Numbered from the stretch's first letter, positions 46,501-57,606 are shown. The stretch: DNA of 64,000 nt from Rhynchonema sp. JSB1_4 (GCA_030248065.1 JASAMV010005140.1:124001-188000); one strand, 5' to 3'. Notes: generated by a model from the letters alone, not told the origin. Numbers and translations: made by a program.

Positions 46501-49317
46501 TAGGCCTGTCACGGAGCTAGCCATGAGTTAAAAAATTTAAAAACGTTATTTTCTGGTACTTTCGACGATGCTCTATTTCCCCATTGCATTCTTATTTCCG
46601 TAGCGCTAAGCGTGACCTCAAAATTTAGGGACAAACTTGTGTTATCGAAAAATAAGGCCGATTTTTGGAACGTTTCGCACCCTCACCGTGTGAAGCAATG
46701 GTTTGAGCAACTGAAGTTGTGTTGATAAGTTATGCCGAAGCTGTTGTAATCCTATCCACGTGTTACTTGACCTTCAATGCATTTGGGGTTTCTGCACCGG
46801 TCGTTCCAATTTGTGCAAAAATTCATTTTTTTCTGGAACGAAAAGTCCCTCTACCAAGAGATAACGAATCTCCAAGGAGCTTAAAATTTGTGCGTGACAT
46901 AGGTTGTCGGAATGCTTTCCAACGGTATGTAACAATATGTCCTGCTATCCTTCTTTCGGTTATGTCCCGAGCCCTTTAAACATCGTTTGTTACAATAATG
47001 ATCAAAAATGCACTTACTGTTGTGGCTATCTCTTCGTTTCGTGAATTGTAGACAGTGAACTTGGCGCGATACTTGCTGGTTGCTGAACTGCAGAACACTT
47101 GAAAGAACGTGAAATCTTTGTTCGATTCCTTGTTGCCTTGCGGGTGCAGACGTATACGAAACACGGGCGATTGACCATCAGCCACCAGCGTGCCGCAATT
47201 GGGCTGAAATTAGGTACAGTTGGCGACACGAAGAATGGAACCAATAGAATAATTGTGGAACAAAATAAACCTCACCAGGACCAAATTTTAATATACTATA
47301 CTATTAACCCTAACCCGTTGCCGCACTCACTGCCTAAAAACTACCTTGGTAAATGTACCCCGACTTCTCGCTGTGTGCATTACTACCGCTCCGCTCCCGC
47401 GGACCATTCCTTAGTTACCACACAATAGGACGACCATCCCCGTGTCGCCATACGCAAGCAGAAGAGGCATCATTACAAGACCAGGGAGTTCCCGGACATG
47501 AAAATACAAAACAGGGTGGGTTCCTTTGCTGTTGCTCACACCAGTGTAAGTGGCACGCCAACTGGTGCAGGGTACCCACAGAAGGGCAAAATTTGGAGTG
47601 GTGTTGGGTATAATTGTAATTTTTCCGGAAACATATATTCACTGAAAAAACCGGTTTTTTATCAAAGCCCCCAGCTATTACCTACGGATGAAAAAAAAAC
47701 GAAAATTAAACCAAAAACGGGTCTATCTGGGGTGTGAAAAAACCGATAAAAATCCTCAGCTGCCGGGAACAATTCTCGGTTCAATTTCGCAACATTTCGC
47801 CAATTTTTGTCGAAAGTAAAGAAATAGTATTGTCGGACCGGGGACCCACTTTGGTCGGAAGCTGGTGGTGTAATTATGCACTGTTAAAGTGCCTCTACAA
47901 TTGAATGTTGACCGCGTTTGCTGGCAGCCATTTCTTTGGAAAATGAAGGCAAGGAATCAGAAACCCTGATTTAGGGAATGGATTTTCATTTCAACTCGTT
48001 GCTTTGTGATGTTTCACGGAGCCCACATATTTTCACAGGAGGAGAAAAAATGAAAAAAGTTTGAGGCGGGCCTGGGCAAGATAGAAGGTAATCCAATCTA
48101 AGATATTTTCAGCGTTTTATACACAGACGTTTCTCTGTTAAACGAGATATAAAGCATTGCACGAAACGCCAGGTGTGACAAATGATAAACGAAACACTCC
48201 GAAAAATCAAGCCTTTTTGAAGCACCCTTTTACTGCTGTGTAATTTTAGGCATCTGTGGTGAATGAAATTAGTTGTCAATTGCAAATAAAAATCGTCTAA
48301 TTATCCTGCGTTCAGGATGTGCTTTTCGTTTTTCAAAACCCTACACAGCTCACACAATGTTTACCACAACATGCGCAAGGCAGCCATTCCACAGCGCACA
48401 CACAACGTCAACACACAGCCGGCACAGCGACAACACAGCAATGTTTCAGCTGGCCAGCTTTGTCGTGTGTGTGCGCTGTGGAATGGCTGCCTTGCGCATG
48501 TTGTGGTAAACACTGTGTGAGCTGTGTAGGGTTTTGAAAAACGAAAAGCACATCCTGAACGCAGGATAATTTGACGATTTTTATTTGCAATTGACAACTA
48601 ATTTCATTCACCACAGATGCCTAAAATTACACAGCAGTAAGAGGGTGCTTCAAAAAGGCTTGATTTTTCGGAGTGTTTCGTTTATCATTTGTCACACCTG
48701 GCGTTTCGTGCAATGCTTTATATCTCGTTTAACAGAGAAACGTCTGTGTATAAAACGCTGAAAATATCTTAGATTGGATTACCTTCTGTCTTGCACAGGC
48801 CCGCCTCAAACTTTATTCATTTTTTCTCCTCCTGTGAAAATATGTGGGCTCCGTGAAACATCACAAAGCAACGAGTTGGAAATCCATTCCCTAAATCTGG
48901 ATTTCTGACACCCTGCCTTCATATTCTAACATAATGGCTGCAAACAAACGCGGTCAACGTTCAATTGTAGAGTCACTTTAATGATAATGAGTGTTAAAAC
49001 ACTATCTGACACCACAGTATTGTCTGTGCGAACACTAGAAGGCTTTTAAAACCCCATCGTTTTTTCGATGTTATTTAACAATATAAAAAACTGGTTTTTT
49101 GGTAAGTATGCCCCCAGCCATACATTCACACCACAGACACGCGTCACGCTCACACAGAGGCCGAGGCAGCGAAACCCACCTTCACGGATGTCTCCAAATA
49201 GCGACATTCGCACTGCGAGAAGCCTTTGACGGTCCACACGTGCGAATGGGGCAACGAGCGCACTTCGGTCGTTGACCAACTGTCAGACGGTCGCAAAGGA
49301 CCGACAATATCAGCCAT
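43568..49317 (-). CDS. SPOP-like MATH-BTB cullin-3 adaptor, 378 aa
   Basis: Nine exons: 49180-49317, 47018-47203, 44695-44877, 44452-44573, 44311-44380, 44097-44222, 43881-44009, 43714-43813, 43568-43650 (1137 nt). The N-terminal MATH domain includes HSHVWTVKGFSQCEC and SKYRAKFTVYNSRNEE; then FEYIRRDLLLS matches SPOP's FIRRDFLLD. The BTB domain has CDFTIVCGDKTLATHKAILA and ARSPVFSAMLEPHTEESKTS, close to SPOP. The BACK-like helices (LAAADRYALAGLK, VLILADMHDARELKTEA) follow, and a basic tail KRSRTNFQ resembles SPOP's nuclear localisation end. The length is nearly that of SPOP (374 aa). Expected role: substrate receptor for a CUL3 ubiquitin ligase. Its two 5' introns are each about 2 kb and hold three mobile elements. 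Confidence 0.93.
44915..45296. mobile_element. non-autonomous hAT-like element, copy 2
   Basis: The ends are CACAAGCGGATCCAG and CTGGATCCGCCACTG. They are flanked by a perfect 8-bp duplication CTACATGT at 44907-44914 and 45297-45304. The ends match the element at 31218-31529. The 382-bp interior has no coding capacity. It sits in the second SPOP-like intron. Confidence 0.87.
45320..46975. mobile_element. TTAA-flanked fold-back element, 1.66 kb
   Basis: TTAA tetramers at 45316-45319 and 46976-46979 bracket inverted ends starting AGGGCTCGGGACA. The inverted similarity continues for several hundred bases on each side (for example GTAGAGGGACTTTTCGTTCC and its complement). TTAA duplication suggests piggyBac-type mobilisation. 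No transposase frame is present. It lies in the same intron as the hAT-like copy 2, only 15 bases beyond that element's right duplication. Confidence 0.75.
47888..48977. mobile_element. TTAA-flanked fold-back element, 1.09 kb
   Basis: The sequence is almost entirely a single palindrome: two arms of about 540 bp meet near 48435-48460. TTAA lies at 47884-47887 and 48978-48981. The ends read AGTGCCTCTACAATTGAA and its complement with one change. The arms are highly similar, so the insertion is young or kept alike by gene conversion. It lies in the first SPOP-like intron. Each arm contains one GTGAAACATCAC motif (48007, 48854). Confidence 0.85.
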
Positions 49318-50004
49318 GGCGTTTAATGTGGTGGTCGACTGACAAAAGGGCGACGAAGATGAAAGCAGAATTGGTCAAGAGACGCCCGTCAACGTTGAAG
49401 CGAAGTCGCACTTTCACGCTCTCAGAGACCAAAACGGAGGAACGTGTTTCTGTTGGATTGGCTGACAAGCTCTTGACACTTTTGTCCAGTGCTCGTTTAT
49501 TGGCTTTGATAGTGTAACGGAAGACTCCAGCGGCACATACTCAATGTTTAATCTGAAAATGATGAGTTTGACTGAATTTACATTGTTTTTAATCTGATCC
49601 ATAAAATTCGGGGCGGGGCGAGCCGCGCAGAGCTTTGGCCAGCTTGGGCCGGGGCGGGCCGGCCAAACTATAGTGACTAACTGAAAAAAATGTTTGTTTT
49701 GTTTTGTTTCCGTTTTTTCCCGGAGCCCGGTAATTTTCGAAAGTAAATCACCCGGAAAGATTACTGGCAATTTCTTACTCCGAGAAAATTTTTTTGGCCT
49801 GAACATGGGGAAAAATTTTCTTGAGGGTTTTAACCTATGTTAGAAAGGCGCTTTAAAAGGTCAGCTGAAAGCGACCCTTCTTCACGTGAGTTCATCAAGT
49901 GAAACACGCACACGCAAGCGGGGATTAACAAATCATAGGCAAAGCAAAAATTGCTAAAAAACGGGTGTTTTTTACGTCGGATTCTTTAAGTACCGGTAAT
50001 TTTT

Positions 50005-50520
50005 TTGGAAAAAAACAGTTTTTTTCGAAAAAAGCTTTTTTCCGAAAATATAAATCACCGTAATTTTAGTCACTATGGGCCAAACCCGCCCAGAAGCATC
50101 AGGGCCGGGTATACTTGCGGGCTGGAAAAAAACCGTTTTTTTTTCGGAAAAAAAACCGAAAAAAAAACCGTTTTTTTCCGAGGCCTGGAAAAATACGTTT
50201 TTATTTTTCCGGAAATTTTTCCAAGTGGCAACTTTTGGAAAAAAAAAACGGTTTTTTTTCCAAAAATTTTTGAGAAATTTTCTAAGGTCGCGAAATGATG
50301 TTGCCAGAACCACTGTAAATCGGCCCTAAACAGTTCAAAATGAGCACTTTTTAATCTCCAAGCGCATTTTTAGCCTGTTTCAGACCACTGCCCGACAAAA
50401 TTTCCTCCAAAATAGGCGTTTTTTGGACCATGGGTATCCTTAAGTACTGGAAAAATATTTGGAAAAAAAACGGTTTTTTTTCCGGAAAAAAAACGGTTTT
50501 TTTCCAAAAATATATTTTGC
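50005..50520. repeat. A-run/T-run hairpin tracts
   Basis: Repeated short palindromes of the form GAAAAAAAACCGTTTTTTTTC fill 50000-50260 and 50455-50515. Each can fold on itself. They alternate with GGGCCGGGC-type blocks. The origin is unknown; either satellite-like growth or assembly error is possible. Confidence 0.6.
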
Positions 50521-51130
50521 GAAAAAATACGCAAGTATAGGGCCGGGCCGGAGATTTGGGGGCTCGGGCCGGGCGGGGCCGGCCGGCCAGTTTTTGAAAA
50601 TTTGCTTCGGCAGAACGTTCTGTAAGAGCGCCTGCATTTTTGGGGGCTCTATTTTTTCACTGCCTCTTTTTAGGGGGGGCTGTATTTTTGGGGGCTCTAG
50701 TTTAGGGAATACGGTACGGTAATCAGTCAATCTTCACGTCACACGCGGAGAGATAGAATTCACACAAACGGAATCCAACCGACGCGGAACTGCCGTATCC
50801 TAATTGTTGTTGAAGCTCTCGTCTTAGGCTTTAGATTAGGTGTGGACATGAGAAATGTGCACAGGTCTTCCTGGCTGGGGCCTAATTGTAAAAATGGAAA
50901 GTTGTGACAGATTAATATTATCTAGGAGACACCATAAAAAATGAGAGCTTGATGAAGGCAGCAATGAAAAGGAAAAACAGAGAAATAAATGAAGGCAAAA
51001 AAGCGAGCAAGAGCAAATTTAAAAAAATGCGCAAAAATAAAAACTTTTTTGCAAAATACCGAATAAACTCGTCGTCATTCGACCAATACCCCCAAATCTC
51101 CGGCCCGGCCCAGTGTAGTACTTGGTCAGG

Positions 51131-51233
51131 GTGTTGACGATAGATAGATTGGGACCCGAAATGTGTTGACGATAGATAGATGACCCAAGTCCGAAATCTG
51201 GGGGGGTCGACCCAAACTTGTTGACGATAGATA
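51131..51233. repeat. GTGTTGACGATAGATAGAT unit, first cluster
   Basis: Two full copies start at 51131 and 51163; a third at about 51219 is cut by the element that begins at 51232. Spacers between copies differ. Confidence 0.75.
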
Positions 51234-51668
51234 CCGTAAAAACCTAAATAGAAGGGGGGGGCTCTATTAACTCACTGACCCCATTTTGGGGGGGCTCTAT
51301 TACGGGGGGGGCTCTATTCCGGGGGGCCTCTATTAATTCACTGACCCGAACCTGAAAAATTGTTCCCAGAAATACCCCCAAAAACCCCTAAAAACGGGTT
51401 TGAAAGGATGTTTTTTTCGCTTGCAACCGCATTTATTCGTGTCTATTCGTCAATAGGAGGCGTATTATGTGCTCTGAACAAACAACAAACGTGCATAAAT
51501 GTACCTGTACACCACTATCAAGCCTTAATACACTACAGTATAGGGGATGTTACTTTGGGGGGGGGGGCTCTATTCCGGGGGGGCTCTATTAATTCACTGA
51601 CCCCTTTTTGGGGGCTGTATTACGGGGGGGGCTCTATTCCGGGGGGGTGTATTTAGGTTTTTACGGTA
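51232..51668. mobile_element. TA-flanked G-run element inserted in a repeat unit
   Basis: The inverted ends are TACCGTAAAAACCTAAATA and TATTTAGGTTTTTACGGTA. Removing the element and one TA restores the broken GATAGATAGAT unit. The interior has runs of G with CTCTATT and CACTGACCCC phrases. Confidence 0.8.
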
Positions 51669-51840
51669 GATGGTGGGGGGGGTCGCCAAAAATCAAGGTA
51701 TAAGTATAGTGTACTAAGTAGGTAATGATGTGCAAATATTAATGAAAATGTACTTAGATGTACTAAATACGCGCGTAGCGCGCGATTTTTTGCCTATTTG
51801 GGACAAAACATACCGATTTTGAGCCATTTTGAGGCAAAAA

Positions 51841-52260
51841 TACCGTATTCCCTAAAATAGAGCCCCCCAAAAATAGAGCCCCCCCAAAATACAGCCCCCC
51901 CCCCCTAAACGGGGTCAGTGAAAAAATAGAGCCCCCCCAAAAATACAGCCCCCCCAACTCCCCGTTTGGGGGTCGTAAAGTCAAGTTCTTGTATACGACA
52001 CATTATGTACAACGTTTGTGGTTGAGTATATGATGACGTAAAGCCTTTTATGGAAGATCTGCACCTAAAAACACTCAATAATGACCAGTAACACCCTGAC
52101 AGAACTCCATTTGAGGGGCATTTTTGGGAACATTTTTTGAGATTTTGGGCAGCGAAAAAATACAGCCCCCCCAAAAATAGAGCCCCCCAAAAATACAGCC
52201 CCCCCTAAAAGGGGTCAGTGAAAAAATACAGCCCCCCCTTGTATTTTAGGTTTTACGGTA
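51841..52260. mobile_element. TA-flanked C-run element
   Basis: Inverted ends TACCGTATTCCCTAAAAT (51841) and ATTTTAGGTTTTACGGTA (to 52260) match imperfectly. Terminal zones carry C-run phrases such as ATAGAGCCCCCCAAAA; the middle is unrelated unique sequence. Confidence 0.65.
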
Positions 52261-52279
52261 CCCATTTTGGGGTCGAAAT

Positions 52280-52388
52280 GTGTTGACGATAGATAGATTG
52301 TTCCCAGAATTTGTTGACGATAGATAGATTTGCCCATAAGTGTTGACGATAGATAGATGAAATCAAAAAGTGTTGACGATAGATAGAT
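52280..52388. repeat. GTGTTGACGATAGATAGAT unit, second cluster
   Basis: Four copies start near 52280, 52312, 52340 and 52370, spaced about 30 bases apart. Confidence 0.8.
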
Positions 52389-52416
52389 GAATTTCCCCCA
52401 CCCCCCCCCCAAGTAC

Positions 52417-53085
52417 TACCGTATTGTCGGAAATAGAACCCGGGGGGTCTATTTTTTCACTGGGGTCATTTTGGGGGGGTTCAATTTATGGGGGGGGGTC
52501 AATTATTGGGGGGTTATATTTTTCATTTGGCCCCCCGCCGACGAAAAAAATCATTGTTAATAATGCCCATAAAAATGGCTTGTGGCACTCCTTCGATACT
52601 CGGGACCCTGTGGTTAAGGAACGACATCAAGTTATTGATTTCAGGGTTAGGCTTTCTTTAGGCCTAACCATTGTTGTCAGGCTTAGGCTTAGGCCTACAC
52701 GCAATGTATTATTAGGGGTGGCTGGGGCCTAAGCCTAAGCCCAAGCCTGAAAAGAAAACCTCAATTGTTCCACTCTTGGGAACTGGGTCCCGAGTATCGA
52801 AGGAGTGCCTGGCTTGTTTTCGGTATTTTCTAACTTCAACAGCGGCAGTTGTGCTTAAAAAGGTGTATTCTGTTGTGTTACGCAAGCTTAAACAACGTTT
52901 GACACAACAACACTGCCCTACCATACCACTAATCTGTGGTACGGTGAAGGTTGGGGTGGGGCTCTATTAATGGGGGGGGTCAATTAATGGGGGGGGTTCT
53001 ATTTTTGATTTCGAGCCATTTAGGGGGGGTTCAATTAATGGGGGGGGTCAATTAATGGGGGGGTTCTATTTCCGACAATACGGTA
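52417..53085. mobile_element. TA-flanked element with ends TACCGTATTGTCGG, copy 1
   Basis: The ends TACCGTATTGTCGGAAATAG and its complement are perfect inverted repeats. Both ends are followed by G-run phrases (GGGGGGTTCAATT). A related, inverted and shorter copy lies in alg-2 intron 1. Confidence 0.8.
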
Positions 53086-53207
53086 CCCTGGCCCGGACCG
53101 GCCCGAACCCCCAAATCAGAGATCGGAAACGGGCCGGGTAAAGTCGGCCCGGCCCGGTCGGCGAAAAGTCCGTTTTGGCTCGAGGTCATAGACAGATTGG
53201 CCCAAAC

Positions 53208-53256
53208 GTGTTGACGATAGATAGATGAAATCAAAAAGTGTTGACGATAGACAGAT
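53208..53256. repeat. GTGTTGACGATAGATAGAT unit, third cluster
   Basis: Two copies, at 53208-53226 and 53238-53256; the second has one change (GATAGACAGAT). Confidence 0.75.
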
Positions 53257-53699
53257 GAATTTGGGGGTCCCGCCCGATTCACGTCACGTCAACGTTTCTC
53301 TCGAATAGGTTGGTGGAGGAGTGAATTTAATGCAACACAGATTTCTGGTCAGTGGTCACCACATTCGGGTGGAATCGGATTTTGGCACAATCAGTAGTCA
53401 TGCAGTTCAGTGATCAAATTAAGCCATTCCAATTATCCAAATTCACAGTATGATCAGTTTTTATCCAAAGAATCCCACTTTTTCCAATCAGGCCATCTTC
53501 TCAATAACAGTTCACCAAGATAGTACGTAAAATACAACAACTTTTAGGAGAATCACGAATCAAATAGTTTGCCTAACAGTCACGTCGAATGGTCGGAATT
53601 GGTAAATCATGACACCGTTTCTTCATAAGGACTCAGAATTTTCAAATCAATGAAATAAAGGGAAAATTTCTTGTCAAATAGTGGGTGGAATCAAAGTTG

Positions 53700-56502
53700 T
53701 TATGACGCATAATCATCCGAATCCAAGTCCAGTTCACGAAACAGTCCATTCCATTTGAATCGAATGTTGATCTGGTGTCCGCTTTTCAGTCGCAGCATCC
53801 ATGCGAACGGTGGCACACCACCCCAGTCCTCGGTCATTTCGACGGCGAAATTCAGCGTTTCGTAGTTGCTGCCAAATGCTTGAATCATTGCCTGAAAGCA
53901 CAACAGAATTACAAGACATTCAAGGTGTTTAATTACTACAGATCCCAATAGTAATGCTTCAAGCTACAGACTTCTTGATATTCGGGCAGTTTGATTTTGC
54001 ATCCAATCGCCGGCTGCATCTGATGTTCGAGAATTTTCGCCCAGAACTGCTTGAAATCCAACGTGATCATCTGGAAGAAGAAAATCGCCGGTCATTATAA
54101 ATGAACGAACAAAATCACAATGAAAAAAACTGCCATTTGATCTTTTTTTCATAGAAAATGAAAGCTACCATCGTGGGTACCTGCGGCTTCTTCGATTCTG
54201 CTGATGTTTCGGCGACCGGAACGACGCTGGCGAGCAAATCGGCCAGGCCTTGGAATGCGTCCAGAGCGTCCCCACCGATAAACCCGGCGTCGGGATGATT
54301 GGCCGGAAGCATTGGCTGATTGCATTTCTTGCATTGCAACGACAGAAACCACGAACGCAGGCCGATCGACAACAATTTACGGTTGGACATGTTCTTGTGC
54401 AACTGTAATTTTACAACCGCTCATTCCAAACTGCATTGTAGTTGTTTATCAGATACTGTATGTATAAGCGTCACAAATTTGTATGGATTTCCTTCCCTAA
54501 CCATGGTGAACATCTGAGCCAGTTCCATCGGGGTCGGTTCAAACTGTGCCTCGATCGGTTTACGACGCAGACAACCTGCGTGTCTGGGGTTCGCAACCGT
54601 GCCCATGCTCAGCTCGCATTCACGAAGACGAGGCAGTGCACCTGTGATTGTTGTAAAGGTTTGTGCATTGCTTGCGGTCATTTGAACAGCGAAAAGAGCT
54701 GACCCAACCCAATCGTTCAAACACCACACACAGTTGTTTCATGTCGCTTTCTGTGGTCGAGTCACGGCCGATCTGCAACTTCAACGATCGAAGATGTGAG
54801 AATCTGCAAAACTTGTCGCATTCGTCAGATGGTTGAATTGCAGGCACACAACGATAACGGCAGCATCCTCAAACTTTTCTAATTTCAAGTCATCGAGCAC
54901 TCGAATGAACGGAGTATCAGTATCGGCGGGTGGTTCGAAACTGACATCGTACTGTACAACGGATTTCGACACACCACTCGTCAATGCGGTCAACTGAAAT
55001 GAGCACGCACAAGTTGTCAACGCATGTTTTATCAGATTCAACATGTTTTGCCAGCAACCTGATGAGAAACATCCTGGTACTTCAGGCCTGACGCGCCCAG
55101 TTTGAACTCGTTCGGATGTTTGCCCTCGAAACACGGCGTCAACTGAATAAAAGAAACAATTGAATTTCAGCCATTGCAGCCATTCAAGTGAACGTTACCA
55201 ATTCAATCCAGCCATTCGCTTTATTCACATCAGCCTCGCCGTTGTCCGCGCCGATCTTGAGCATAAATTCAGCTGCATTGCCCACAATGGCTTTCATACC
55301 GACAATGAAACAGCGACGTTCGATTTCATCTGACGGTGGTGGCTGCAAGCCGATGTTTCACGGTTATGTGAGTTTTAAAAGTCGGTCGAAGTCCGGCAAT
55401 AAAAAATTCACACCTGATTCACGGACATGTCGAAATTCACGTACTGCACGTGTGTGCATCGAATGAGCATTTTTGCGATCGCATGCCAGTCCATCAGCGA
55501 TCCGTCATCGTCGTATTCAATATACAATTCGCACACCGTCTGTGGCTTGCCGCAGCATTCGCATTCGCCCGGCTGTGTGAACACGTGGTACGGACGCAGC
55601 GAATCCGGTGTGGCGTCTGCATGAGCGAATGGCTGACTCATTTATGGTTCACGTGGTCGTCAGGGGCATTCGCACTGACGATCACCTGGTGCCAGCCTGT
55701 GACAACTGACAACAACAATTGAGACGGGCAACCAGAAACACACTGCACAACTCGCGTTGTGTGTGCTGCTTGCCGCTGCCAAATTAATGAATGAAGTCCG
55801 GTCTTGCCATGTGATTTCTCTCATTACACTTTTTGGAGAGTCGCCGATCCCACCAATTTCGACGATTGCAACTGTTAAAAATGTGTCCCAAAACGCTGCC
55901 TATAAAATATGTGCCACATCATAAATGGGAAACATGACAATGCAAAATGTCACACGGCCAGCAAAACCGGACCGGATAACGGATCACCCATAGTGCGTCT
56001 AGTGCTATGGGTCACATGCAAATGGGTCTGGTGGATGTGGGTGTAGAAGCGATTGTGCCGACTCACATGACGGTGGTGTGCTTGCGATTCGCAGATGTGT
56101 TACTCGATACCAGACAGCGTTGATGAGCCCGTGGAAACGACGATTGACACGCGACAGACGAACGCGGGTCTCGATGTCGTCGCTGTGCACTCGGTCGTCC
56201 AGCTGAATTGGAATGTTGAATTCGATGATCGGTTTGAATCGAGGTTGAATTCAGTCTCGTTCACACATTGATTGGTGTTTACATTCAACTTGTCAACACA
56301 AAGCCAACCTTTGTTTCGCACATGAAAAAGATCTTCGTCAGAATCTCGTTCGGTAGGTATTCCAGTTTCCAGACCCACGGCTGCAAAAACAAGCATCAAG
56401 CTTGTGGTCCATTCCAGCATACCTTACCGTAACCCGCAAAAAGTATGCACAACATTTGTGCGCTACCTCAACAGCAGATTCGAAGTCAGCTCTGGTTGCC
56501 AT
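53700..56502 (-). CDS. F-box protein, 522 aa
   Basis: Twelve exons: 56467-56502, 56309-56380, 56067-56202, 55414-55616, 55199-55342, 55059-55142, 54848-54993, 54709-54803, 54502-54641, 54181-54402, 53972-54070, 53700-53891 (1569 nt). The N-terminus MATRADFESAVE leads into an F-box: LEYLPNEILTKIFFM followed by LSRVNRRFHGLINAVWYRV. The rest has LRR-like pieces (LRSLKLQIG, LPRLRECELSMG) and two cysteine pairs (CECCGKPQTVC, CKKCNQPM) that could bind a metal. F-box proteins link substrates to SKP1-CUL1 ligases. I cannot name the subfamily. The junction 56067/55616 rests only on phase; an ATG at 55641 (MSQPFAHADA) leaves open a second gene starting there. Confidence 0.78.
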
Positions 56503-57606
56503 GATGATGATGGTCGACGTTTCTGATCAGCGACGTTTTGGAACAAATAGTGTCGCTCGCAAACGAAATCGTAAAAAATGAAAATTTGTTTTTAAATACT
56601 TTTGAAAGCAAGTGGGTCACGCTATTTCCATCTCCTCTGATGTGACTTCCTTCAGAAACGTTCGTATCCGCTATCCGCTATCCTGGTGGCGGCACGTGTC
56701 TGAGGCCCAGACACGTGGAAGAAACACCGTCTTCTATGTCTGGCTGTTTCCATCTTTTCTCAAGTGAGATTCCACTCACAAAGACCTAACTATGGTACGT
56801 CCCTGACACATAGGTATTTTGTTTTATCCGTAACTGTACTGATTGATCGCTTCACCATGTCTACTTCACCCACACCCATGTCCTTCGTCGTGTTTGAGCT
56901 TTTAATTTGGTTTTTGGTTCCCACTTCAGTTTGGGCTTGGGCTTGGATTTTGGCCTATATTACCCCCATTGAACGACAACGTTTCTATCTTTCTGACAGA
57001 AAACCGCAGAGTTTCGATGGTCATCAAGGTCTATTGCTACCGTTGTATTGACCACTTGTCGACAGCCAAGTTATTTTCGGGCATAAATGGCATTGTTGGC
57101 AACACAGTCAACAAGTGTCCCATGCGTAGCGTTTTATACCTGTTGCCAAGGATGCCATAGAAGCCGAAAAACTGCCATAAATGCCGAAAAATGCCATTTA
57201 TGACACAAGTAAGTAATAAATGGCAATGAATGGCAATCGTCAACAAGTGTCCATACACGGAGGAGGAGGAGCGAGCAATAAAAATTTGAAGTCAATGACA
57301 GAGAAAAAATACTGTTGTGTTGTTGTTGAATGAACATGAAGAAAACGTTAAGTATTTACATTTTTAACTACCGTAAAATCTAAAATACAAGGGGGCTGCA
57401 TTTTTTCACTGACCCCTTTTAGGGGGTTGTATTTTGGGGGTCTATTTTTGGGGGCTGTATTTTTCGCTGCCCAAAATCTCCTGAAATTTTTCAGAAAAAA
57501 TTTTTTTTCACCCGCCCGTCAGTATACTTTTATCAACCACTTTCCATGAGGAAATGCTTTTCAGGTGCTGTTTGTTGGTCCTCCATCAACAGCAATCGGT
57601 TAAAAT
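56503..57606. other. divergent intergenic region between the F-box gene and alg-2
   Basis: The two flanking genes read away from each other, so both promoters should be here. No exon is supported. A partial C/G-run element lies at 57370-57485. Confidence 0.5.
57370..57485. repeat. partial TA-element (one end only)
   Basis: One end, TACCGTAAAATCTAAAATA, followed by the G-run phrases of the 51-52 kb family (TTTTTCACTGACCCC, GGGGGCTGTATTTTTC). The opposite end is missing. Confidence 0.6.

Larger units (their letters stand above)
49318..53699. other. 4.4-kb repeat-rich intergenic region
   Basis: No gene is visible between the SPOP-like start and the F-box gene end. The region is a mosaic of A/T-run hairpins (50005-50520), GGGCCGG-rich blocks (49610-49670, 50535-50590, 53090-53165), TA-flanked elements with C or G runs, and a dispersed GTTGACGATAGATAGAT unit. 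Open frames here are translations of homopolymer runs. Confidence 0.6.

Noticed and set aside
47300..47330. Telomere-like ACCCTAACCC
   Set aside because: Only about one and a half repeats, inside an intron; no telomeric array.
51131..53256. A CRISPR-like array (repeats of about 19 bp with spacers)
   Set aside because: Spacers vary strongly in length and are themselves similar, repeats are interrupted by transposons, and the genome is eukaryotic with no cas genes.
55414..55641. A separate gene starting at MSQPFAHADA
   Set aside because: The splice acceptor at 55616 joins the upstream F-box exons in phase; kept only as an alternative within the F-box entry.
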